Shown here: one piece after another, positions 17,231 to 25,268 of the stretch
Layout: every line of letters begins with the position of its first letter
Numbering within the stretch: the stretch's first letter is position 1
Source: a virus
Strand: one strand, 5' to 3'
DNA: 64,000 bases
IMG/VR virus record: IMGVR_UViG_3300046820_000975
Coordinates: 1 to 64,000 of that record
Position numbers and translations under genes: made by a program
Notes under the pieces: generated by a model
The model's input: only the letters and a program-made list of their open reading frames with translations
The model's database searches: none
What the model was told of the DNA's origin: nothing

Positions 17231-18238
17231 TTACTTTCTAGATGAAAGAGCAGGTGCCATACGTGGTGCAGAGGTTTCGACAAGAGTCATCAATGCGTAC
17301 TCAGCTCTATACCACTGTATTCCTGTTTCACCAAATCGGTTTTTCAAAACATGCATCGCTAACAAATACTTGTCAGTAGGTTCTATGACAAATCTTTGTG
17401 GGCCATACGTGTTAAGATTGTACTTTGCTGGACGATTATAAGCAACCATAACATCTGCACATTGAAGCAGATAGTCAGATCCAAATACGTCAGCTTCTGT
17501 AGGGAAGTTTGACAAGTTGCCAGGCTTTTGACGTTCAGGATCGTCAATCTCTCTGTTAAGCTGTGTCAATACTATGAACGTCACAGGAAGTGCGTTCTTC
17601 ATTTCAGTCATCATCGTTGCTAAATGTTGAAGCGTTTGCTGACGATTAGTCTCTGTACCACTTTGCTTTACAAGTAGCGTGTGGTCTAGAGTTGCAATGA
17701 AAGGTTTCTTAACCTCTTTATAAAAATCAATCAACGCTTTTTTCATTTCAAGAACTGTCATTGGTTTATCAATAACATAATCTTGACGATGACTTTGAGA
17801 TTTAATATAGACTTGTAGTCTATGTAAATCTGCTTCTGAAACAGGTGGCATACCATCATCTCCAGAACTCTGAAGATAACGTATGTTCATTCTGTTAGCA
17901 CTGGATAACTCACGCAACGCCAGATTTCTACCAAGCATCTCAAACTGAAAGTGCAGTACCGCAAAATCCTGCTCTTTGTTTAAGTTCTGTAGTTCTCTGG
18001 TGAGAGAAGATGCGATGAGTGTTTTACCTACTCCAGGTCTAGCAGCAAGTACATACAATGATTGCCACTCAATACCATTTAAACCAATACTGTTGAATCC
18101 TTCCCATTGCGTGCGTAGTGATTTGATTTCACCTTTTGCGCGGGAGGTAATGTAGTCAATACCTTGTTGCATTATTTCTGTATACTGCTTCCATTGTTTG
18201 GATTCAGTATCAGGTTTAATATCTGTTGGTTTATACAT
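17231..18238 (-). CDS. DnaB-like replicative helicase
   Basis: 335 residues containing only the RecA-like helicase core. Walker A is AARPGVGKTL (66-75), followed by FQFEMLGRNLALRELS. Walker B is in IATLDHTLLVKQ, then VLTQLNREID with the sensor Gln, and the DnaB motif 4 region SDYLLQCADVM. The N-terminal primase-interaction domain of bacterial DnaB is missing. It unwinds DNA at the fork with the primase and PolB of this phage. It is the first gene after a clear promoter (18260-18290). Confidence 0.88.
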   Translation of the reverse strand: MYKPTDIKPDTESKQWKQYTEIMQQGIDYITSRAKGEIKSLRTQWEGFNSIGLNGIEWQSLYVLAARPGVGKTLIASSLTRELQNLNKEQDFAVLHFQFEMLGRNLALRELSSANRMNIRYLQSSGDDGMPPVSEADLHRLQVYIKSQSHRQDYVIDKPMTVLEMKKALIDFYKEVKKPFIATLDHTLLVKQSGTETNRQQTLQHLATMMTEMKNALPVTFIVLTQLNREIDDPERQKPGNLSNFPTEADVFGSDYLLQCADVMVAYNRPAKYNLNTYGPQRFVIEPTDKYLLAMHVLKNRFGETGIQWYRAEYALMTLVETSAPRMAPALSSRK

Positions 18239-18259
18239 GCTACAATAAATGTGAGCTTA

Positions 18260-18290
18260 CAAAGATACTTCAGTTATTAGTTAAAGACAA
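18260..18290 (-). promoter_or_regulatory. Bacteroidota-type promoter of the helicase operon
   Basis: Leftward: TTG, 20 bases, TATCTTTG, ending 22 bases before the DnaB ATG. It could start the long leftward DnaB, Sak4, SSB, primase and polymerase transcript. Confidence 0.7.
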
Positions 18291-18312
18291 CAAATAAACC
18301 AAATAAAGTTAT

Positions 18313-19044
18313 TCACACCCATAGAATAGGTGGTGTCTTTGCTTCAATTAATAAATTATTTACCTTGTTAAAGATGTCATTACAATCCCATGCATTTAAT
18401 CTAGCATAAGCTGCTGAAGCTGGATGACTGCAATGCATAACTATATGATTGTCAGGCACTAATGCTTCTAACTCTTGAGTTTTCTTACCCATAAATACCC
18501 AGATGATTTGTTTATCAAGCGTCTTAAGCATGTCAAACAGGTACTGAATAAATGGTTTCCATATTTGGTAGTGCTTACCAATCTTGTTTATCTCTGTAGT
18601 CAAGGCAGTGTTAAGCATTAAGATACCTTGATTGGCCAAATGTGTTAAGTCTGGATTCATCAAAGTTGTATCTAACTTCTCATCGTGTACTGTCTTGTTA
18701 ATAGCAGCTAGCATATATCTTAACGATGCTTCTGCTTTGCGTGTATTACCACAACTAAAAGCAACACCATCTGCAACTCCTGCTTGTGGGTATGGATCTT
18801 GACCTACCATAATAACTCTCAGTTTGTCAACTGGACATTCTGTAAACGCTCTAAATACTTGACGTAATGCTGGCGTAAATCTGCGTCCTTCAGATACTTC
18901 TGTATGTAAAGTTTCAATAATGTTTTTGAAATCTTCAGATACTAAAAATCCTTTCAATAAGTTATGCCATCCAGATGGCTTTAAGATTTCTGATAACTTT
19001 TGAACTATCTCATCATGATTGATGCTAGAAATTTTCTCACTCAT
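18313..19044 (-). CDS. ung: Uracil-DNA glycosylase, family 1
   Basis: 243 residues. The catalytic water-activating motif reads GQDPYPQAGVADGVAFS (usual GQDPYH, here His to Pro). MLNTALTTE and CSHPASAAYARL stand for the leucine-loop motif HPSP. The enzyme removes uracil from DNA and may protect the genome or act in late transcription as in other phages. It is transcribed away from the rightward gene at 19096. Length is normal for the family. Confidence 0.88.
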   Translation of the reverse strand: MSEKISSINHDEIVQKLSEILKPSGWHNLLKGFLVSEDFKNIIETLHTEVSEGRRFTPALRQVFRAFTECPVDKLRVIMVGQDPYPQAGVADGVAFSCGNTRKAEASLRYMLAAINKTVHDEKLDTTLMNPDLTHLANQGILMLNTALTTEINKIGKHYQIWKPFIQYLFDMLKTLDKQIIWVFMGKKTQELEALVPDNHIVMHCSHPASAAYARLNAWDCNDIFNKVNNLLIEAKTPPILWV

Positions 19045-19076
19045 TGTTACAATGTTGTAGTTTTAGTTTATATTTG
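19044..19076 (+). promoter_or_regulatory. Promoter for the lone rightward gene
   Basis: TTG, 22 bases, TATATTTG (19069-19076), ending 19 bases before the ATG at 19096. It is the only rightward signal inside the long leftward block. Confidence 0.65.
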
Positions 19077-19095
19077 TACTTTAAATCTAACAGCT

Positions 19096-19452
19096 ATGTC
19101 AGACACAAGTAAATCGTCAGAAGAAAAATTGATTCAGGTAATTAAACCTGATGCAATTGTTAATGTTAAAGTAAGCACAGGGTACTATCGTCGCTTTCAA
19201 GAAGCAACTATGCAACTTGTATCAAGTAAAACAAAAGAAGAACTTGAAAAAGCTTTAGAAGAAATCAAGTCAGGTAAAATTGAAACTGAATGGGTTAAGC
19301 ATTATGAAACTTTACTTATCTTTTGTAAAGAATTTGAAACTAATGCTAAAGAAGAGGGTATGACTGAAATGATTTCTGCTAAAGAGTTACAAGAAAGAAT
19401 TAGTAAGTTTGAACCTACTAGTCCAACTGATAGCCAACCAGATGAGCAATAG
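19096..19452 (+). CDS. Hypothetical helical protein, lone rightward gene
   Basis: 118 residues from the ATG at 19096, chosen because a promoter ends just before it. Upstream codons would lie in the promoter. A short strand segment (DAIVNVKVSTGYYRRFQ) is followed by amphipathic helices rich in Glu and Lys and an acidic Ser/Pro tail. It is the only gene on this strand between 7.1 and 43.5 kb. Its last 35 bases overlap the end of the convergent gene at 19418. Function unknown. Confidence 0.65.
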   Translation: MSDTSKSSEEKLIQVIKPDAIVNVKVSTGYYRRFQEATMQLVSSKTKEELEKALEEIKSGKIETEWVKHYETLLIFCKEFETNAKEEGMTEMISAKELQERISKFEPTSPTDSQPDEQ

Positions 19453-19804
19453 AGTAGCAAATCTCAATTGCAGATGCCATGTCATCTTTGTTACAGTCAG
19501 CAAAACTTTTATAAGTAGTGCTTCCTGTTTCACTGACCTGAGTGAGACCTGCTCTTGATTTAACTTCTTCTTTCATCTCTTCAAATGTGTGACCTGTAAA
19601 GGTTGCTAATTCGCGAATCATCGCGTGAACTTTTGCCAATTGACCAAGGGTCTTATCGTTGTCTTTAACTTGTGTAATATAAACTTCCACAGTTTCACCT
19701 TCAATAAGACCTTTGTTAAATAACTTAAGTTTTGCTGTATCAGCTGGTGATTTGGGAACCAATACACCATCTTTCAATACATAGGTTGCTGTTACGTTTC
19801 TCAT
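19418..19804 (-). CDS. NinB-like recombination protein (tentative)
   Basis: 128 residues. The C-terminal two thirds (LGQLAKVHAMIRELATFTGH, FEEMKEEVKSRAGL, then YKSFADCNKDDMASAIEIC) resemble the helical NinB/recombination-mediator layout: a helix, a glycine, a helix, then the Ser-Phe-Ala-Asp phrase before the last helix. In lambda NinB is a recombination cofactor. Its start overlaps the helicase stop by 4 bp. Assignment is by pattern and is uncertain. Confidence 0.5.
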   Translation of the reverse strand: MRNVTATYVLKDGVLVPKSPADTAKLKLFNKGLIEGETVEVYITQVKDNDKTLGQLAKVHAMIRELATFTGHTFEEMKEEVKSRAGLTQVSETGSTTYKSFADCNKDDMASAIEICYSIAHLVGYQLD

Positions 19805-20907
19805 ATCATTTCTTCTACGTAAGTAATTTTTGACTGATCTAAATCTTTTAATGCTTCACTAACCCATTGAACATCTTGAGTATCAGTATACATAAGAATA
19901 TGTATCACTGCACAATCTGTTGGATTAAGACGCATCATCCTGCCAATACGCTGTAAACTTTTACGTTCATTAGAGTATGCATGAAGAATAATACCACACT
20001 TTAGATTAGGAATATTAACACCCTCACTTAGTTGTAGAACACAAGATAACTTATTAATTGTACCATTCTTAAATGATTCCAAGTTTTCATCTGATTGTTC
20101 ATTCTTACTATGATAAGAGTGCTCACAAATTTTATCAGCTTGCTCTGTGGTATTACAGAAGACTATACACTTTTCTTTGCGACTATCAACAATCTCTTTT
20201 GCGTATCTTTCTTTAGATGCAAATTCCATCATTGCTTTCATACGCATGATTCTGAATATCTTCTGCTGCACTGCTGAACTTGCTGTTGCAATACGTTCAG
20301 ACCAGTAATCATAGTAAGCTTTTTCAGAAGTATAGAATTGTTTACCAGTCTTTGTAACTACTTTGTAATTCTTGCGTGTGTCTAATGAAAGACAGTGCAC
20401 AATAATCTTGTAGTCATTAAGTATCTGATCTTCTACTGCGCTATCTGTAATGTAGTAATAAGCAATAGGGCAATACTTTTCTACAAGCAATCCTTTCTCA
20501 GATGTTTTATATCTGGGAGGAGTACCTGTCAATCCTACTATCTTGCCAAAGTAAGTAGATAACCAAAAGTCATGTGAGTTAAGAATACTATGACACTCAT
20601 CTAAATAGACAACAGTATAATCTCTACTCTTTTTAGGTAGAGATATATACGTTGTAAATTCTATTAGAGGTACTAGTTCACTCAAACCAAATTTAGCTGC
20701 ATCATCTTTCCAAGATTGGAAGATAGATACCTTTGGAGCAACCACTAGAAATTTCTGTGTAACTCCAGGATTCTTCTCCACTTCTTGTTTCATGTGTTGC
20801 AATCCAATATAAGTTTTACCTACACCCATAGATAGTGCAAGACCAACTCTTTGTTTACCAACTGTAGCAGCTAATGCTTCTGCTTGAACTTGTTCTCTTT
20901 TTGACAT
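19801..20907 (-). CDS. SF2 DNA helicase (DECH-box)
   Basis: 368 residues. Motif I is LALSMGVGKTYIGL (23-36), Ia LVVAPKVS, II YLDECHS, III GLTGTPPRY. The second domain has CIVFCNTTEQA, LQLSEGVNIPNL (motif V) and LQRIGRMMRLN (motif VI). This is a compact superfamily 2 helicase/translocase like those of other phage replication blocks; it could act in branch migration or restart. It overlaps the NinB-like gene and lies 9 bp from the radical SAM gene. Confidence 0.88.
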   Translation of the reverse strand: MSKREQVQAEALAATVGKQRVGLALSMGVGKTYIGLQHMKQEVEKNPGVTQKFLVVAPKVSIFQSWKDDAAKFGLSELVPLIEFTTYISLPKKSRDYTVVYLDECHSILNSHDFWLSTYFGKIVGLTGTPPRYKTSEKGLLVEKYCPIAYYYITDSAVEDQILNDYKIIVHCLSLDTRKNYKVVTKTGKQFYTSEKAYYDYWSERIATASSAVQQKIFRIMRMKAMMEFASKERYAKEIVDSRKEKCIVFCNTTEQADKICEHSYHSKNEQSDENLESFKNGTINKLSCVLQLSEGVNIPNLKCGIILHAYSNERKSLQRIGRMMRLNPTDCAVIHILMYTDTQDVQWVSEALKDLDQSKITYVEEMI

Positions 20908-20916
20908 AGTTCTTAA

Positions 20917-21768
20917 TTAAAAAATGTAACGTATTGTCATCTCTGGTAACTCTTGTTTCATCAATTCTTTGAACTGATTAACGTATTGATTTTTAAGTTG
21001 CCATTGATATCTGATGTTGTCTCCACCATATAAAGAAGTTTTTGCTTCTTGATTTTCTGGAGTCCATAGATACTGTTCAGCATCAGGATAATGTTCTGCA
21101 TTGTATAGATGCTTCTGTGCGTTGTGTGTTAAAAATATACACTCACACTGTAGGTTATCCATACCTAATGCTTTTACTCTTTGAAACAAATCTTTGTAGT
21201 CTTCTAACCAGTTATCGCAAACAATAATAGGACTAAAGTTTACATGGATCTCATAACCTGCTTTTGATAACTCTTGCATCGCTTGCAATCTTTTATCAAG
21301 AGAATGAGTTCCTTTATCCATAATGTCAATCATTCTTTCAGGTAACAAAGATAACCTTATTCTTACTTTTCCTTGAGGATTGAATGATAAAAATTCCTGG
21401 TTAAACCACTTTGTTGCAAACGTAAATTTGACATCATTGTCTACTGCAAATTGAAATACTTTCTGCCAATCAAAGTATTTAGCAACTCTACTAATATCTG
21501 TGTTACAGCCAATGTCATAAATAAAAAAGTCCCTATCGCATTGATTAGGGACTTTCTCACCAAGTTTGTTTCTGTGTTTCAGTATATTCTGTAAAAGATC
21601 ATCTACATTAGTAGCTACGTTCAAATCTATTGATTCATTGTGTCTGTGTTGATAACAGTATGCACATAACATAGGACAGTTCATAACAAAATTAGGAGTT
21701 GTAAAGTCTGCTGACCTACCATTCTCTCTAATTACTTTTGATTTGCGCTCTTTAAAATCTACTTTCAT
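20917..21768 (-). CDS. Radical SAM protein, spore photoproduct lyase-like
   Basis: 283 residues. The radical SAM cluster motif CPMLCAYC (31-38, Cx3Cx2C) follows the sequence TTPNFVMN. Next come YDIGCNTDIS, TFATKWFN, RIRLSLLPE and HVNFSPIIV, the strand pattern of the SPL family. In bacteria SPL repairs a thymine photodimer; a phage copy could repair DNA damage or modify nucleotides. The gene lies in the replication block between ThyX-associated genes and a helicase. Substrate is unknown. An intrinsic terminator-like hairpin lies inside the coding sequence (21523-21555). Confidence 0.8.
   Translation of the reverse strand: MKVDFKERKSKVIRENGRSADFTTPNFVMNCPMLCAYCYQHRHNESIDLNVATNVDDLLQNILKHRNKLGEKVPNQCDRDFFIYDIGCNTDISRVAKYFDWQKVFQFAVDNDVKFTFATKWFNQEFLSFNPQGKVRIRLSLLPERMIDIMDKGTHSLDKRLQAMQELSKAGYEIHVNFSPIIVCDNWLEDYKDLFQRVKALGMDNLQCECIFLTHNAQKHLYNAEHYPDAEQYLWTPENQEAKTSLYGGDNIRYQWQLKNQYVNQFKELMKQELPEMTIRYIF
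21523..21555 (-). terminator. Intrinsic terminator-like hairpin inside the radical SAM gene
   Basis: AAAGTCCCTA and TAGGGACTTT form a perfect 10-bp stem with a 10-base loop, followed leftward by a T-run. It is 210-245 bases into the coding sequence, where it could attenuate transcription of this and downstream genes when not covered by ribosomes. Confidence 0.55.
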
Positions 21769-21785
21769 TAACTATTTGTTGTTTA

Positions 21786-21794
21786 TTATCCACA
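21786..21794 (+). promoter_or_regulatory. DnaA-box sequence
   Basis: TTATCCACA, the exact DnaA box consensus, in the 52-base gap between the radical SAM gene and the next gene. A single box is weak evidence of an origin. Confidence 0.3.
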
Positions 21795-21820
21795 AAATCG
21801 TTGTTTTTGTAGATATTAAT

Positions 21821-22021
21821 CTACATTTTTGTTAAGCCAAATGTTTGATTGTGATGTATTTTGATTTGGTCAGATGCGTAATGTCTAACAATACCACCTT
21901 CACACAGTGTAACACACCATACATCATTCTCAAAAGTACCACTGTTTACTACATAAATTGCATAACCTTCTTTGTCACCTTCTACAACAACAGGTATAGG
22001 GTTTTTAAATTCTAACATCAT
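21821..22021 (-). CDS. Small beta-rich hypothetical protein
   Basis: 66 residues (or 65 from the second Met), strand-rich (PIPVVVEGDKEGYAIYVV, VWCVTLCEGG), looking like a small SH3-type barrel. Its ATG overlaps the ThyX stop (ATGA). No family recognised. Confidence 0.55.
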   Translation of the reverse strand: MMLEFKNPIPVVVEGDKEGYAIYVVNSGTFENDVWCVTLCEGGIVRHYASDQIKIHHNQTFGLTKM

Positions 22022-22659
22022 AATCCAAAAGCTTTGATTGTGTCTTCAAATGGATTACCTGCAATACCTTTTACAAGTTGTAACATACCTTGAGCAAGCT
22101 GACGTACTTCTACTTGTGCATGTTCAGAGTCACGTAACTTTAAGAAATGATAAAAGCTTCTCCAGTTAAACATAACATCCATAGTAATCTGCGAATTCAT
22201 TGTCTTGAAGAATCGTGCGGATTCTTTTGCACGTTTGCGTCCTAAGATAGGAGTTAAGTCAGCAAGACACTGATGATACAACTTATTCATTGTTGCAGTC
22301 TGTGTTGATAATGTATCTGCCCAGTGAGTTAAAACATCATTACCCATTACCCAATCAGCAGGTATGTAAGTCTTATCTTCTTTAAGTTCTTTGTACCTAG
22401 CTGACTCACCATTGATGCTCACACCTATACGATGCTTTAACAAATGAATGTGTGTAGCTTGGTCTACTGTTACAAGGAAGTGCAAACCACTTTTTTCAAA
22501 TGGTGTGTGATGCCCTTCTTGTGCTAGCATTTTTAATAACGCAGGGATGCGTCTAATCTTGTCATCTGATAAGTCTCTACTTGTACTTGTCCATGCGCTT
22601 TGTGCATGAACAGTATCATTGCCATAGTATCCTAATAACTCTACGTGGTTCTTGTTCAT
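22018..22659 (-). CDS. thyX: Flavin-dependent thymidylate synthase
   Basis: 213 residues. The ThyX signature (RHRxxSxNxxSxR) is present as KHRIGVSINGESARY with one conservative change at the first position. Upstream is GHHTPFEKSGLHFLV, and downstream RFFKTMNSQ with WRSFYHFLKLR. It methylates dUMP to dTMP using FAD and methylene-tetrahydrofolate. Together with dUTPase, RNR and dNMP kinase it gives the phage its own thymidine route. It overlaps genes on both sides by 4 bp. Confidence 0.92.
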   Translation of the reverse strand: MNKNHVELLGYYGNDTVHAQSAWTSTSRDLSDDKIRRIPALLKMLAQEGHHTPFEKSGLHFLVTVDQATHIHLLKHRIGVSINGESARYKELKEDKTYIPADWVMGNDVLTHWADTLSTQTATMNKLYHQCLADLTPILGRKRAKESARFFKTMNSQITMDVMFNWRSFYHFLKLRDSEHAQVEVRQLAQGMLQLVKGIAGNPFEDTIKAFGL

Positions 22660-22850
22660 TTGGTTTTTCTTTTAGATTCCATCCATTCAGTCAATGACTC
22701 AGTTTTTTCTTTTGCTAATTGCTTATCAAGCTTTACTGATGTTTCTACAAAGTTTAAACCTTTCTTGCTCATAATCCTATGAGCATCGTTATCAAATATA
22801 CTCCATATCATTTTGAATGGAGTTAAGATAATACTTAGTAATGCTTTCAT
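22656..22850 (-). CDS. Small hypothetical protein with N-terminal hydrophobic helix
   Basis: 64 residues: a hydrophobic start (LLSIILTPFKMIWSIF) then a charged helix (LDKQLAKEKTESLTEWM) ending in basic residues. Possibly membrane-associated. It overlaps both neighbours by 4 bp, which supports its being translated. Confidence 0.5.
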   Translation of the reverse strand: MKALLSIILTPFKMIWSIFDNDAHRIMSKKGLNFVETSVKLDKQLAKEKTESLTEWMESKRKTK

Positions 22851-23524
22851 AATTCAAAAATGTTTCCGTTACTTGTTACTTTACCAAACTTACCATCAGT
22901 TACTACTGACCCATTAGAGAATGTAATCTCAGGATATGCTGATAGGACTTTAGTTCCTGCGTTGATAATGTCTTCGCAGTTGTGTATATGTCCAAAGCAA
23001 ACTAGTTTAGGTTTAATTGCTAAGCAACGAGTTAATAATGCTGAATCACCACAACGTTCTAGATTATGTTGTCTATCAAAAGACAAATCTAAGATACCTT
23101 TTGGTGGTCCATGTGTAACAAAGATATCAATATCATCAGGAACATTCTTCCAATGATCATGCATCTTGTTTCTTTGCTTCATAAATGACCAATCTCCAAA
23201 CGTTGGAGTTTGTGGTGAACCAAAGATTTTTAATCCTTCAATTTCAACCCAGTCATTTTCTAAGTAAGTAATACCTGCTTCTAAGAAATCACCTTGTGTA
23301 ATAAGGTTTCTTTCTATACTTGTGTCATGATTACCTGCTACAAAGATTTTATACTTAATATCTAAGGATTTCATCCATTCAATAAAGTTAAGTACTTGGT
23401 CTCTGTTTTCATATACACCACGTGGGTTACTACAATCTCCACTAAAGATAACCATATCAATACCTTCTGGTACTGATAGTAATCCATGGAATGTGTGAGT
23501 GTCTGAGATGTGCCAGATTTTCAT
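22847..23524 (-). CDS. Metallophosphoesterase
   Basis: 225 residues with the full calcineurin-type motif set: ISDTHTFHG (6-14), FSGDCSNPRG, AGNHDTS, VTHGPPKG and FGHIHNC. It is the size and shape of MPPED/YfcE-type phosphoesterases. The substrate could be a nucleotide, cyclic nucleotide or nucleic acid end. It is embedded in the nucleotide metabolism operon next to ThyX. A second, different phosphoesterase starts at 63297. Confidence 0.85.
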   Translation of the reverse strand: MKIWHISDTHTFHGLLSVPEGIDMVIFSGDCSNPRGVYENRDQVLNFIEWMKSLDIKYKIFVAGNHDTSIERNLITQGDFLEAGITYLENDWVEIEGLKIFGSPQTPTFGDWSFMKQRNKMHDHWKNVPDDIDIFVTHGPPKGILDLSFDRQHNLERCGDSALLTRCLAIKPKLVCFGHIHNCEDIINAGTKVLSAYPEITFSNGSVVTDGKFGKVTSNGNIFEL

Positions 23525-23529
23525 AAGGT

Positions 23530-23775
23530 TTATTTTTTAGTATACTGAAGCTTCATTGCTTTCAATTTGTCCTTCACACGTTCTTTGTTTTTAAACATGT
23601 ATTCTTTTGCACCAAGTATTTTCATGGTTTCCAAGTCGTTGTCAATCATTTTAATTGCCACATCTATTGCATTAAGTTTTGCTGCTGAGTAGACTAACTG
23701 TCCATCAACACCATAACAAGATGCAAAAAGCAATAGTTCATCCACTATTGCTTCTGCTTTTTCTTCTGATCCCAT
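23530..23775 (-). CDS. Small helical hypothetical protein
   Basis: 81 residues, mostly helix (EEKAEAIVDELLLFAS, LNAIDVAIKMIDNDL) with a basic C-terminus. No family recognised. It is co-linear with the ThyX and phosphoesterase genes and has short spacers on both sides. Confidence 0.5.
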   Translation of the reverse strand: MGSEEKAEAIVDELLLFASCYGVDGQLVYSAAKLNAIDVAIKMIDNDLETMKILGAKEYMFKNKERVKDKLKAMKLQYTKK

Positions 23776-23798
23776 AAAGTGAAGGTTATCCTGCGATA

Positions 23799-24101
23799 TT
23801 ACCCGTTTGTATTTGTCTCATCTTTAACTTGTATTTTAGTCTTCACTCTGCGTGTAGGCTTTGATTCAGTTGGTTTCTTTTCCCAACGTACTTTGTTAAA
23901 TTGCACATCTGGGTTTGTCTCTTTTGTTGTAACAGCATTGCGCTCTTTATCTACCCAATAGATGTTTAATAACATGCGATTTAAGAATCGCACTAATCCA
24001 CTAGGTTTAGTTGTGCTCCATAGCATTAAACCTTTTTCATTTTCAGCATCATCTGCGTTTGTGGCACCAATAATAAAGTACCCTACGTAATTTTTGTTCA
24101 T
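23799..24101 (-). CDS. Hypothetical protein with basic C-terminus
   Basis: 100 residues: an N-terminal strand pair (YVGYFIIGATNADDAE), a middle helix (LVRFLNRMLLNIYW) and a Lys/Thr/Pro-rich tail. Its start overlaps the stop of the HNH gene by 4 bp. No family recognised. Confidence 0.5.
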   Translation of the reverse strand: MNKNYVGYFIIGATNADDAENEKGLMLWSTTKPSGLVRFLNRMLLNIYWVDKERNAVTTKETNPDVQFNKVRWEKKPTESKPTRRVKTKIQVKDETNTNG

Positions 24102-24520
24102 ATTCCGTTTCTGTTTTGTGAAAGTAACATTTGTTTTGCTTCAGTTGGATGTTCTTCTATCCACTGATGGCAGCTAAGACACACAGCAATCCATGTTGAT
24201 GTGTCTAAATAGTAAGCACCTCTACCCTTGGTATGGTGAATTGTCAGATCTAACCCCGTGGTACGCATGCAATTTTGAAGTTTTGCTTCACATTTTGAAT
24301 GCTCTTTCTGAGAAAGAAAATCTTTACGCAAGTTAGAGTACACTCTATCTAATACGTTCTGCTTATCTGACTTAGGTTTGATTTGACTACGTCTAGGGGT
24401 GGGATGTTCTACAGAGGCTTGTTTCATCCAGCACTCTTTGCAGAAGCGATTACCTTCGTGGTTCTTCCAGATAGGTTTTGTTTCACCGCATCCTGCACAA
24501 ATTTTAGGTTTTGCGCGCAT
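24098..24520 (-). CDS. HNH-type endonuclease with zinc ribbon
   Basis: 140 residues. The N-terminal ribbon is ICAGCGETKPIW then FCKECW (two Cx2C pairs). A basic linker leads to an HNH-like core: LDLTIHHTKGRGAYYLDTS, then CLSCHQWIEEHP. The His pair and the Cx2CH group are the usual metal and catalytic residues. Related phage proteins process recombination or packaging DNA, or act as homing nucleases. It overlaps the downstream gene by 4 bp. Confidence 0.7.
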   Translation of the reverse strand: MRAKPKICAGCGETKPIWKNHEGNRFCKECWMKQASVEHPTPRRSQIKPKSDKQNVLDRVYSNLRKDFLSQKEHSKCEAKLQNCMRTTGLDLTIHHTKGRGAYYLDTSTWIAVCLSCHQWIEEHPTEAKQMLLSQNRNGI

Positions 24521-24523
24521 AAA

Positions 24524-24802
24524 TTATTCGCTTAAGTTATCTCTGTCAATGTAATCCTCGTCGTATAGTTTTTCTTCAGGATTAACATCAGTGAGATCTT
24601 GTTCAACTTCTTCATCTACTTCATCAATGTCTTCGTCATCAATACATGTTGTACCATAACGCAACACTGATAATGCAAAGGGATCGTTGATGTTCTCACC
24701 ATCATTGAAAGTACCTAAGTCCTTTAAGTCTTGATCAGTCATTTTTAAAAACCGTTCAAGACTTATTTCTACGCTTCTACCATTTGGTAATTGGTATAAC
24801 AT
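24524..24802 (-). CDS. Acidic hypothetical protein
   Basis: 92 residues. A small N-terminal domain (LPNGRSVEISLERFLKMTD) is followed by a very acidic tail (DDEDIDEVDEEVEQDLTD). Such tails often mimic DNA or bind basic proteins. No family recognised. It is separated by 3 bp from the HNH gene. Confidence 0.55.
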   Translation of the reverse strand: MLYQLPNGRSVEISLERFLKMTDQDLKDLGTFNDGENINDPFALSVLRYGTTCIDDEDIDEVDEEVEQDLTDVNPEEKLYDEDYIDRDNLSE

Positions 24803-24888
24803 GAGTTTAAGTGTTTACTTGCACTAATGTAAAGCTTTTTTAAGGACTTAAGCAACTAATTCTAAAACTAAACTATACTATAACGCTA

Positions 24889-25260
24889 CTACAGTGTAGC
24901 AGTGGAAGAGTAATTCTCTATAAATTCAGTAAATGTCATGGAATACTTGTGTTTGTTTTCCATTAGTGACGATATAACTGATATGGTTTGGTCTCTGCAA
25001 TCCAAAGTAATCAAGAGATTTATGTCTCCATATTGCTTTGCACCTATACCAAACCCTTTGTCATTTAACAATTGTTCTGGTGGCATCATTCTACAAAACA
25101 CAATTCTTGCTAAGTAGTCTGCATCATCCCAACGTGCACCAAGTTTTAATGCTTGATACACGTCATTGACTAAACTATCAGCAAGATCATGTGTGTATAA
25201 AAAGATACTGTCATTTTCAGTAGATATGATTTCTACTTGACCACTTGATTTGTTAATCAT
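24889..25260 (-). CDS. Conserved phage hypothetical protein
   Basis: 123 residues. The phrases IFLYTHDLADSLVNDVYQAL, RWDDADYLARIVFCRM and GFGIGAKQYGD match a widespread phage family of unknown function that I recognise by pattern (YTHW-type start, then RW-D-YLARI). It is encoded next to dUTPase. Confidence 0.6.
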   Translation of the reverse strand: MINKSSGQVEIISTENDSIFLYTHDLADSLVNDVYQALKLGARWDDADYLARIVFCRMMPPEQLLNDKGFGIGAKQYGDINLLITLDCRDQTISVISSLMENKHKYSMTFTEFIENYSSTATL

Positions 25261-25268
25261 AGGATTGA

